Positions 21,536 through 28,695 of a stretch of DNA of 29,087 bases are shown in pieces. The stretch covers positions 1 through 29,087 of IMG/VR virus record IMGVR_UViG_3300012964_000045, one strand, 5' to 3'. The position numbers were made by a program, and so were the translations under genes. The notes below the pieces were generated by a model. The model did not search any database. It had not been told where the DNA came from and saw only the letters and a program-made list of their open reading frames with translations. Positions within the stretch are counted from its first letter, which is position 1. Each line of letters opens with the position of its first letter. Source of the stretch: a virus.

Positions 21536-21544
21536 AGAAGCAAA

Positions 21545-22735
21545 ATGACTTTGCCCATAGTTATGTCAACGCAAGGATTGGTTCCGCGCACGCCTTCCGA
21601 TATTCGTACACAATTAACGAATAATGTTGCCGCGACAAATCCCGGCTATACAAACAATCTTCCCGGTTCTCTAATCGAAGATATTTCAAGCACTGATGTT
21701 GCGGCCATCGCGTTATGTGAACAGGCACGCATTGAGCTTGTAAATTCTATCACCCCATATGGAGCAAATGAATTTCTTCTCACTCAGCTTGGAAACGTGT
21801 ACGGTGTAACGCTTGGAGAGCCGACAAATGGGAGTGTTTACGTTACTTTTACAGGGCAAGCTGGCTTTGTGATCCCGCAAGGATTTATCGTTTCGGACGG
21901 TACGAATCAATATAAAGCTGCCGATGGCGGAATTATCGGAAGCGGTTTAACTGCTTCGCTTTATTGCATCGCCACAAATTCAAATTCATTTTCAATTCCA
22001 GCCGGAACGGTTACGCAAATAATCACTTCTGTACCATCACCTTTTACGCTTTCATGCACAAATCCGCTTGCTGGAAATCCTGCGACAACAAAAGAATCCC
22101 CGGATAGTTATCGCGTGCGCGTGCTTCAGGCTGGGATTGCCGCATCACAAGGTATGGCACGCTATCTGAAAACCTTGCTACCTCAAGTGCCGGGAGTTGT
22201 TTCGCGCTTGATTGCTGTTCGGCAGGGCGCGGGAACTTGGAAAGTTATTTGCGGCGGCGGCGATCCGTATCAAGTTGCATATGCGATTTATCAAGCTCTT
22301 TTCGATATAACGGATTTGGCCGGATCGGCTACGCCAGCGCGAAATGTAACGGTTACGATCAATGATTATCCTGATGTGTATCAAGTGATTTTCGTAAATC
22401 CGCCAAAACAAGATGTTGGAATTGTTCTTACTTGGAACACCACGGCAACCAATGCCATTTCTGATTCATCCATTGCCCAGCTTGTTTCGCCTCAATTGGA
22501 AGCGTATATAAATTCGCTTCCTGTTGGATATACCATCAACATTTTTGATATGCAGGATATTTTCCTAACAGCCGTTAATGCCGTAATTCCATCGCAATAT
22601 ATTTCCAAGCTGAATTTTGCTGTAACGATCAACGGCGTTCCAACTTCACCATCAGCCGGAACTCAGCTAATTTATGGCGATGCGGAAAGTTATTTTCAAA
22701 CTATATCAACGGCTATTTCGATTGTGAGGGGCTAA
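21545..22735 (+). CDS. Baseplate J-like wedge protein
   Basis: This 396-aa protein is the gpJ-type wedge component. The N-terminal region has PSDIRTQLTNNVAATNPGYT and LPGSLIEDISSTDVAAIALC. The middle contains NGSVYVTFTGQAGFVIPQGF (the inserted beta-sandwich) and ESPDSYRVRVLQAG (about 180-193), a hallmark of the family (ES-x-x-YR-x-R). The C-terminal part is alpha/beta (DYPDVYQVIFVNPP). It polymerises around the hub and carries the fibres via gpI. Good ribosome binding site GGAGAAGCAAA, behind a structured leader. Confidence 0.92.
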   Translation: MTLPIVMSTQGLVPRTPSDIRTQLTNNVAATNPGYTNNLPGSLIEDISSTDVAAIALCEQARIELVNSITPYGANEFLLTQLGNVYGVTLGEPTNGSVYVTFTGQAGFVIPQGFIVSDGTNQYKAADGGIIGSGLTASLYCIATNSNSFSIPAGTVTQIITSVPSPFTLSCTNPLAGNPATTKESPDSYRVRVLQAGIAASQGMARYLKTLLPQVPGVVSRLIAVRQGAGTWKVICGGGDPYQVAYAIYQALFDITDLAGSATPARNVTVTINDYPDVYQVIFVNPPKQDVGIVLTWNTTATNAISDSSIAQLVSPQLEAYINSLPVGYTINIFDMQDIFLTAVNAVIPSQYISKLNFAVTINGVPTSPSAGTQLIYGDAESYFQTISTAISIVRG

Positions 22736-23434
22736 ATGCAAACCCAAACAATTCCAAGCTATCTTTACAATCAATATTCAGATGATGAAGATTTGCAGGC
22801 GTTTGTTCGTTCTTATAATGCGCTTGCGCAGGAATACGTTGATTTCTTCAATGCGATCAATTTGCCAATTTATGTTGGTGTAAACGATATTCAGGGGGCT
22901 TTGCTGGATTGGGTTGTGCAAGGGCTTTACGGGATGCAAAGGCCCGTTTTGCCTTCTGGGCATAATGCGATTGTCGGCATGTTCAACACAGGGCAATTCA
23001 ATACTCAGGTTTACAATCAATATAAAATCATTCAATCAAAAACCTATTACACGGTTACAGATGATATTTTTAAACGAATTCTGACTTGGCATTTTTACAA
23101 GGGTGATGGAAAAGTTTTCAATATTCGCTGGCTAAAAAGGCGAATTGAGCGTTTTCTGATTGGTGATAATGGAACCGCCCCAGATGTTGCAAATACACAA
23201 GATGTTGGCGTAACTTTCGGGCCAAATGGCGCGGTTTATATCCGTATCGCCGGGGCTGTTGCTGTTATGGTGAAGGGGCAATTCAATACTTTCACATTCA
23301 ACAAGATACCCATTCATGGGGTGCAAAATCGTATTGTTACTTTTCCTCAAAATCCGATTGCCCCAATATTTATTGCGGCAGTTCAAGCTGGAGCAATAGA
23401 GCTTCCTTTTCAATATACGTTTTCGGTAAGCTAA
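22736..23434 (+). CDS. Tail protein I-like (baseplate-fibre adapter, DUF2612-like)
   Basis: This 232-aa protein begins right after the baseplate J stop. The opening PSYLYNQYSDDEDLQAFVRS and the segment VQGLYGMQRPVLPSG fit the protein I/DUF2612 type, which bridges wedge and tail fibre. DIFKRILTWHFYKGDG and RWLKRRIERFL form the conserved middle. The C-terminal part is beta-rich. Gene order J, I, fibre is as in P2-like and many other myophages. Confidence 0.8.
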   Translation: MQTQTIPSYLYNQYSDDEDLQAFVRSYNALAQEYVDFFNAINLPIYVGVNDIQGALLDWVVQGLYGMQRPVLPSGHNAIVGMFNTGQFNTQVYNQYKIIQSKTYYTVTDDIFKRILTWHFYKGDGKVFNIRWLKRRIERFLIGDNGTAPDVANTQDVGVTFGPNGAVYIRIAGAVAVMVKGQFNTFTFNKIPIHGVQNRIVTFPQNPIAPIFIAAVQAGAIELPFQYTFSVS

Positions 23435-23479
23435 AGATTCGTGAATAAATAATATTGCGACAAAAACAGCAAAAAGCAG

Positions 23480-23509
23480 TATCATTTCAAGAACTCATGC
23501 CGAGAGGCA
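23480..23509 (+). promoter_or_regulatory. Promoter-like box and GNRA hairpin in the tail fibre leader
   Basis: TATCAT (23480-23485) can serve as a -10 box, with TTGCGA (23455-23460) at a long 19-bp spacing. TGCC-GAGA-GGCA (23498-23509) follows 12 nt after, differing from the elements at 7853 and 14318 only in the second loop base. The fibre ATG is 21 nt further on, after GGCGGAAAA. Confidence 0.5.
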
Positions 23510-23530
23510 GAAAAGCAAAAAGGCGGAAAA

Positions 23531-25207
23531 ATGGCAAAAAATATTCTTTATGCAAATAATGCATCTACCACAATCGCAACTGGAATATCAAATGTTGCAA
23601 CTTCAGTAACGCTTTCGGCTGGCTCTGGCGTTCTTTTTCCGGCCCCAACTGGAACTGATTTTTTCCGCTTGACTTTTGTTGATGCCGCAACAGGTTTTGT
23701 CAATGAAATTTGCCATGCTACTAACGTAACAGCAGATACACTTACGATCGTTCGCGGCCAAGAAGGAACTACGGCAAAAGCATGGCTTGCAGGCGATGTT
23801 GCGGCAAATATTATGACAGCAGCCGATATGCAGCTTGTGCAAGAATATTTCAACGCTATAACGGTTAGCGTGGCTGGGGCTGCAAATATAACGCTTACTG
23901 ATGCACAAGCGCAGGCGCAAACAATTATTCTAACCGGATTGCTTACCGGAAATATCCAATTGATTTTCCCGCTTCAGGCGAGAAAATACACCATCGTAAA
24001 TAATTCAACTGGCGCATTTGCTGTTACCGCAATTCAGGCAAGCGGAACGGGTGTTGTTATCCCGCAAAATGGGAATTCCTATGCTATTTATTCTGATGCT
24101 GTGAATATTAATTTTGATGCTCCCGCTTCGGATCGGTATGCAGATGCCGGGGGAACGGCTGATGCGGTGACTGCGAGTTATGTTGGTGTTCCGCAAAATC
24201 TTGTGGATGGCTATCGTTTAACGGTTGGGATTGTAACGCCAAATGCCACAACAACACCGACATTTGCGCCAACTCTTAATGGCATTACGCAGACAGCAAG
24301 AACTATCGTCAAATTCGTTGCAAATACAGCAGTGGCTGTTGATGCTGGCGATCTTCAGGGCGATGTTGATTTGCTTTATGATTTGCCCAATACAAGATGG
24401 ATTCTTGCGAGTGCGGGAGGCGGAATTACGCTTCCCTCTGCTGATGCACGCTATCCAATCATGCCTTATACCTACAGCAACTTGAAAGTTTCCGTGCCGG
24501 GCCTTAACAGCTATACACAAGTGGTTACTGCTGATTACGCCATCCTGCGGAATAGTTCCGGTGTCGCGCACATGGCAAGCGCGATCAACCTGACGCTGAA
24601 CGCAAACGGAACAACAGGCACACCACTTGCCTGTATGTCGGCACGTGCAGCCTCAACATGGTACTTCCGCTGGCTATGGTATAACGCCACGTTGGGTCTG
24701 ACCGCAACGCTGGACATCAGCAGCACGGCCCCGACAGCACCGACTGGCTATTCTGCTACTGACTACAAGATGCTGCTTCCGGGTGCTTCGCGGACTGATG
24801 CAAGCGGCAGCACTTATCTAATCCAATTGGAAACGGTCGGACGTTCTACTAGATACATTGTAACCACTGGCACAAATACTGCGGCATTACCTCAGTTGAT
24901 AAACGGGGCGCAGGGTAGTGTGACTACACCGACATGGGTAGCTAGTTCGATTGCAAGTTATGTACCGTCAACCGCTGTGACTTTTAATGGAGTGTTGTGG
25001 ATTGCCGGTGGAGCCACCCCGAGCGCGATGGTAGCTCCGAATAACTCGTATGGTGCTTACAACAACTACGCAAATCCTCCGCCTCTGTTTTTATTTAATT
25101 ACTACTCTGCGGAATCATCTCCGTTCTCGTTTTTGCTGGAAAGCTCAAACATATATTACGCAGGAACGGTAAATTGTTTGGTCACATGTTACGGATGGGA
25201 GGATTAA
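23531..25207 (+). CDS. Tail fibre protein (receptor binding)
   Basis: This 558-aa protein lies after the J and I genes. The N-terminal 100 residues (MAKNILYANNASTTIATGIS ... IVRGQEGTTAKAWLAGD) are the common virion-attachment domain of myophage and siphophage fibres. The middle contains Gly/Asn/Thr/Ile repeats of a trimeric shaft and a PSADARYPI joint at about residue 304. The last about 240 codons (from about 24490) use many more C- and G-ending codons than the rest and encode Trp- and Tyr-rich strands (STWYFRWLWYNATLG). This suggests an acquired receptor-binding tip. It ends with GTVNCLVTCYGWED. Confidence 0.88.
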   Translation: MAKNILYANNASTTIATGISNVATSVTLSAGSGVLFPAPTGTDFFRLTFVDAATGFVNEICHATNVTADTLTIVRGQEGTTAKAWLAGDVAANIMTAADMQLVQEYFNAITVSVAGAANITLTDAQAQAQTIILTGLLTGNIQLIFPLQARKYTIVNNSTGAFAVTAIQASGTGVVIPQNGNSYAIYSDAVNINFDAPASDRYADAGGTADAVTASYVGVPQNLVDGYRLTVGIVTPNATTTPTFAPTLNGITQTARTIVKFVANTAVAVDAGDLQGDVDLLYDLPNTRWILASAGGGITLPSADARYPIMPYTYSNLKVSVPGLNSYTQVVTADYAILRNSSGVAHMASAINLTLNANGTTGTPLACMSARAASTWYFRWLWYNATLGLTATLDISSTAPTAPTGYSATDYKMLLPGASRTDASGSTYLIQLETVGRSTRYIVTTGTNTAALPQLINGAQGSVTTPTWVASSIASYVPSTAVTFNGVLWIAGGATPSAMVAPNNSYGAYNNYANPPPLFLFNYYSAESSPFSFLLESSNIYYAGTVNCLVTCYGWED

Positions 25208-25209
25208 TC

Positions 25210-25554
25210 ATGACCGGATTCGCAGTTAGACAAGATGGCCTAGGATGGCGTGCAGTTAATTCGCAGACCGATGTTGACGCAGCAACAGAAACATTTTCGG
25301 CAATGCAACCAGCATTCAGCGCACCAACCGCGTTGAAAGTATATCAGCAGACTTGCCGCGATGCTCGTGCCGCAACAGATGTAACATTTCGACGCATTCA
25401 GGAGGCTATTATTGCAGGACGCACAACGGCTTCTGATACAGTTACAAAATCATGGCTGGATTGGTTTTATGCGTGCACTATTGGCATGACGGCCACAAAA
25501 ATAGGAGTTGATCCAATGACAACAAAACCAACATCATATCCAGCAGGAACTTAA
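25210..25554 (+). CDS. Small tail fibre-associated protein (putative assembly chaperone)
   Basis: This 114-aa protein begins MTGFAVRQDGLGWRAVNSQT, a pattern of small proteins found right behind tail fibre genes and often annotated as fibre assembly or tail proteins. The middle is helical (QQTCRDARAATDVTFRRIQEA). I chose ATG 25210, 2 nt after the fibre stop, because GGGAGG lies 9 nt upstream; an upstream TTG would extend into the fibre gene. Its first half shares the C/G-ending codon style of the fibre tip, so both may have been acquired together. Confidence 0.6.
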   Translation: MTGFAVRQDGLGWRAVNSQTDVDAATETFSAMQPAFSAPTALKVYQQTCRDARAATDVTFRRIQEAIIAGRTTASDTVTKSWLDWFYACTIGMTATKIGVDPMTTKPTSYPAGT

Positions 25555-25557
25555 ATT

Positions 25558-25923
25558 ATGCTCAAAAAATTACTTACTCTACTATTTTTTTGTTTTCCTG
25601 TTGCTGTTCTTGGCGCAACAGTCATTGGCTCCATTTCCACAACAACCGGATCAACACCGACAATTGTTGATGTTACCAATCATCATTTTCCAATGACCGT
25701 TTCCATGATTCCGGAAAGTGGTGTTACCGGAACTGTGGAATATTCAACAACGCCGGATGCGGCTGGATCGGCTTCTGCCGTTGCAAATTGGCATATTCTG
25801 GATAATCTCAGCGCATCAAGTGTATCGGCATCTGTAACAATGCCAAGCCCGGTTACTGCTGTGCGCTTTATTCGGAATTCTGGCGCTTCTTCAGTAATTG
25901 GTGAGATTGATTGGACTAATTAA
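25558..25923 (+). CDS. Small exported beta-rich protein
   Basis: This 121-aa protein has a Sec-type signal peptide (MLKKLLTLLFFCFPVAVLGA, cut near residues 19-20). The mature domain is Thr/Ser/Val-rich with an immunoglobulin-like strand pattern (TPTIVDVTNHHFPMTVSMIP ... AVRFIRNSGA). It resembles the export gene at 13859 in plan but not in sequence. It lies between fibre and lysis genes; a virion role or a host-envelope role (for example receptor masking) are both possible. Confidence 0.65.
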   Translation: MLKKLLTLLFFCFPVAVLGATVIGSISTTTGSTPTIVDVTNHHFPMTVSMIPESGVTGTVEYSTTPDAAGSASAVANWHILDNLSASSVSASVTMPSPVTAVRFIRNSGASSVIGEIDWTN

Positions 25924-25924
25924 A

Positions 25925-27289
25925 ATGATAAAAAAACTTTTGCAAGGATTTCTTTTGCTTTCATTTGTCGCGGTTGCAGGAGGCGCGGCATACAATCCAT
26001 CAAAGCCCATATCCGATAGCAATCCAGCACCTTCGGCAATTGTTGTTGGAGATAATCCGAGTTTAGATGCGGCAGGAAGATTCAGGGAGTCTGCGCCATA
26101 TGGGATTTTTGAAGACAAGCGTTTATATGGTCTTGGAACAGGTATTTGGGAAGATGTTGCCAGCGGCGTAAGTTCTGTTTCTACGTTCAATTCAAACGAG
26201 GCAACGATTTCATTGACTGTTGGCACAGGTGCAAATGATTATCTTTATCGCCAAACAAGATATTTTCCATATGTTTCCGGGAAAAGCCAGCTTATAAAAA
26301 TAACTTTAATTGATGGCGCGGGAGTTGCCAATACTGCAAAACGCGCTGGCTATTTCGATGATAAAAATGGAATGTATTTTCAGCAATTGGGAAATACTCT
26401 TTCGATGTGCGTGCGCACTTCAACAAGCGGATCGCCTGTTGATACATGCTATCCGCAATCGGCATGGAATCTTGATAGGCTTGACGGAAGCTGCAATGCA
26501 ACAACTTCAAATTGTTCTGCAACAGCCAATCCAAGCGGATTGACAATAGATGCATCAAAAGCAGAATTATTGGTTATAGATTACCTTTGGCAAGGTGTTG
26601 GGCGTATCAGATTCGGATTTCAGATTAACGGCATAACATATTATGTTCATCAGGTATTGAACGCAAATAATATTTCCGTTCCTTTTATTGGAACGCCATC
26701 GCTTCCGGTTAGATATGAAATAAGAAATGTCGGAACCTCAGCGGGGGGAACGATGAAGCAAATTTGCGTATCCGTTGAAAGTGAGGGCGGATATACTTTG
26801 CCGGGCTATGAATTTACAGCAGCAAATGCGGCAAGTTCTGTTTCAATTACAACCCGCGCCCCGGTTTTGGCAATACGGCTTGCAAATACTTTCAAAGGGA
26901 AAGAGAATAGAAAAATAGTCCGAATATTACATTCAAGTTATCGGGCAGCAACTAATGATGCATTTTGCGAATTGGTGCATATGCATTTCCCCGTAACGGC
27001 AGTTGGGGGAACATGGTTGCCAGTAAATAATGATAGTGCTGTTGAATATAATACTGGCCTCACTTCTGTTACTTCTGCAATTTCGCATGTTATTGATGAT
27101 AACTATATTTCGGCAGGAACGGGAAATACTTCATCCTCTCTTTCTTCCGCACTTGATTGGATAAATTATCACGGATTGCTTTCGCAGAATGCCGCTTCAA
27201 CGGGATCACAAATGTTTGTTGTATTTTGCACTTCCATGAGCAATATTTCGCTTGTGTCGGCAGAACTAAATTGGATAGAGGCTGAATAA
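25925..27289 (+). CDS. Large exported protein, putative fibre or surface protein
   Basis: This 454-aa protein starts with a signal peptide (MIKKLLQGFLLLSFVAVAGG, cut near GGA-A). I prefer ATG 25925, just after the previous stop, over GTG 25898, because only it puts the basic residues and hydrophobic core at the N-terminus. Residues about 85-290 form a beta-rich domain with several cysteines (MCVRTSTSGSPVDTCYPQSA, DGSCNATTSNCSAT). These could form disulphides only outside the cytoplasm, in line with export. The segment with GLGTGIWEDVASGVSSV and YLYRQTRYFPYVSGKSQ resembles phage structural proteins that bind surfaces. Function is not certain. Confidence 0.65.
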   Translation: MIKKLLQGFLLLSFVAVAGGAAYNPSKPISDSNPAPSAIVVGDNPSLDAAGRFRESAPYGIFEDKRLYGLGTGIWEDVASGVSSVSTFNSNEATISLTVGTGANDYLYRQTRYFPYVSGKSQLIKITLIDGAGVANTAKRAGYFDDKNGMYFQQLGNTLSMCVRTSTSGSPVDTCYPQSAWNLDRLDGSCNATTSNCSATANPSGLTIDASKAELLVIDYLWQGVGRIRFGFQINGITYYVHQVLNANNISVPFIGTPSLPVRYEIRNVGTSAGGTMKQICVSVESEGGYTLPGYEFTAANAASSVSITTRAPVLAIRLANTFKGKENRKIVRILHSSYRAATNDAFCELVHMHFPVTAVGGTWLPVNNDSAVEYNTGLTSVTSAISHVIDDNYISAGTGNTSSSLSSALDWINYHGLLSQNAASTGSQMFVVFCTSMSNISLVSAELNWIEAE

Positions 27290-27504
27290 TGACAGAAGAA
27301 AAAAAAGTTGAAAAAGAAGCCGTAAAAGAAACGATTCGCGGCCTGACAAAAGACGAAGCCAAAGAGGCTTTCAAAGAGGCAATCAGAGAATGGCTGAATG
27401 AAAAGCTTCTTGAATTCGGAACCTTTTCGGCCAAAGGAATTGCGGCAGCATTATTGGGGGGCGTTTTGAGCCTGATTATGTATATTCAATTCCATGGCAA
27501 GTAA
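27289..27504 (+). CDS. Membrane-anchored small protein, putative holin (XhlA-like plan)
   Basis: This 71-aa protein has an acidic and basic helical N-terminus (EEKKVEKEAVKETIRGLTKD) and one transmembrane helix at the C-terminus (GIAAALLGGVLSLIMYI). That plan is shared by XhlA-like and other single-TM lysis proteins. Position just ahead of the endolysin supports a lysis role. It overlaps both neighbours by 1 bp (TAATG). Confidence 0.6.
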   Translation: MTEEKKVEKEAVKETIRGLTKDEAKEAFKEAIREWLNEKLLEFGTFSAKGIAAALLGGVLSLIMYIQFHGK

Positions 27505-27707
27505 TGGATATTGCAGACGATGCCGCCATTGCTGAAGATGTTTTTCTTCGCATGGCGCTTCACAAAAGCAAAAAACAGGAAGATGTTTTTTCTGGATTTT
27601 GTCTGAATTGCGGCCATGTTTTACAGGTAGGGAAATTTTGCAATTTGGATTGTTCCCATGATTGGGATAAACGAATTGCAGCACAGAAAAGGAACGGGGA
27701 ATGTTGA
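27504..27707 (+). CDS. Small Cys-rich, zinc-finger-like protein
   Basis: This 67-aa protein has CLNCGHVLQVGKFCNLDCSHDW near its C-terminal half, that is C-x2-C-x9-C-x3-C, a treble-clef-like zinc site of the kind found in small phage proteins that follow lysis genes. The N-terminal half is helical. It could bind nucleic acid or a host factor. It is embedded between a lysis membrane protein and the endolysin, overlapping both genes. Confidence 0.6.
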   Translation: MDIADDAAIAEDVFLRMALHKSKKQEDVFSGFCLNCGHVLQVGKFCNLDCSHDWDKRIAAQKRNGEC

Positions 27708-28132
27708 CTCTTCAAAACTATTTCGGGCGCTGGATTAATCACCCAGACGCTACAGCAGAAAGAAAGCTGAATGCAGTCAAGCTAATTGCGCAAGTAAACC
27801 GATTTGTTGCTGAAGCGCAGCAATCCGGGATTATGTTCCATGAGAACATTAATACCGAAAGCATTGTATCTGGCAATGAATATGGCGGATTCAGGCCGCA
27901 ATCATGCCCACAAGGGGCCGCGAATAGCTCCCACAAGGAAGGGGCTGGTGTTGATATATTCGATCCGGAAAACAAGCTTGATCAATGGATAGATCAATTT
28001 GAAGATGGGCAACGCGGCAATTCAGTTTTGGAAAAATTTGGTCTTTACCGGGAAGCGCCGGAATCAACTTTGCATTGGTGTCATTTGACAACAAGAGCGC
28101 CCGATTCAGGCCATCGGACATTTTTGCCATAA
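27701..28132 (+). CDS. Endolysin, M15-type peptidase
   Basis: This 143-aa protein is a zinc peptidase of the M15 (VanY/L-alanyl-D-glutamate peptidase-like) family that cuts the peptide part of peptidoglycan at lysis. The zinc motif is S-S-H78-K-E-G-A-G-V-D85, and the third ligand is His128 in LHWCHLT. It lacks a signal peptide and a cell-wall binding domain, so it needs a holin to leave the cytoplasm, as typical in Gram-negative hosts. The start overlaps the Cys-rich gene by 7 bp; ribosome binding site GGAACGGGGA. Confidence 0.85.
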   Translation: MLTLQNYFGRWINHPDATAERKLNAVKLIAQVNRFVAEAQQSGIMFHENINTESIVSGNEYGGFRPQSCPQGAANSSHKEGAGVDIFDPENKLDQWIDQFEDGQRGNSVLEKFGLYREAPESTLHWCHLTTRAPDSGHRTFLP

Positions 28133-28141
28133 GGGGAAGTC

Positions 28142-28405
28142 ATGTTCAAAGATCAAAAAGTTCAGCTTTCGATTGCGGGGTTCCTGCTTTTTTTTATTGC
28201 CGCCGCTTTGGTTGCATGGAAATTCCCTGAAATGCGTGCGCAATTCAATGGGTTCGTTTTTATGGGATTGGGCGCGATGTACACGGCTATTTGGGCATTT
28301 GTGAAACCAGATGGCGGCAATGACAAAACAGGCGTAAACTTGCCGCCGCCAGCCGAACAGGTGCGGCTTTCTCAACCCGATACAGGAGCAAGCGAAAATG
28401 ATTAA
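28142..28405 (+). CDS. Putative holin, two transmembrane helices
   Basis: This 87-aa protein has two hydrophobic helices (LSIAGFLLFFIAAALVAWKF at about 8-27 and FNGFVFMGLGAMYTAIWAFV at about 35-54) and a polar C-terminal tail (NLPPPAEQVRLSQPDTG). This fits a class II holin or a similar lysis membrane protein. It follows the endolysin by 9 bp with ribosome binding site AAGGGGAAGTC and overlaps the next gene by 8 bp. Confidence 0.65.
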   Translation: MFKDQKVQLSIAGFLLFFIAAALVAWKFPEMRAQFNGFVFMGLGAMYTAIWAFVKPDGGNDKTGVNLPPPAEQVRLSQPDTGASEND

Positions 28406-28694
28406 TCTTGATGCGGTTAAAAATCTGGAAGGTGGAATTGTTGCAAAACTGAAACCAATGGTTGTTCTGGTCGAGCAACTTTTGCCATTGGCCGAATTGG
28501 CGGCTCCGGAATTGGAAGCTATATTTCCTCAGTTTGCGGCAGTTTTTCCGATGCTGAATGGACTTGTTGCTGCTGTGAAGGCAATTGAAACGGCTGCCCC
28601 AACGCTAGAAGCCGATCTTGTTTCCGCAAAGAATATTGCTTTGAAATTGGAAGCCGATATTACGGCCATAATGGCAGCTTCAAAAGGGGTGTAA
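28398..28694 (+). CDS. Small Ala/Leu-rich phage protein
   Basis: This 98-aa protein is made of amphipathic to hydrophobic helices rich in Ala, Leu, Val and Glu (MVVLVEQLLPLAELAAPELE, PTLEADLVSAKNIALKLEAD). It has no clear transmembrane helix of full length and no motif I know. Its place behind the holin candidate suggests a lysis or membrane-associated accessory. Ribosome binding site GGAG is 9 nt upstream of the ATG. Confidence 0.55.
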   Translation: MINLDAVKNLEGGIVAKLKPMVVLVEQLLPLAELAAPELEAIFPQFAAVFPMLNGLVAAVKAIETAAPTLEADLVSAKNIALKLEADITAIMAASKGV

Positions 28695-28695
28695 C

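Noticed and set aside
25174-25209. N-terminal extension of the small fibre-associated gene from a TTG
   Set aside because: ATG 25210 has a GGGAGG site at proper distance, right after the fibre stop. The extension would overlap the fibre's C-terminus.
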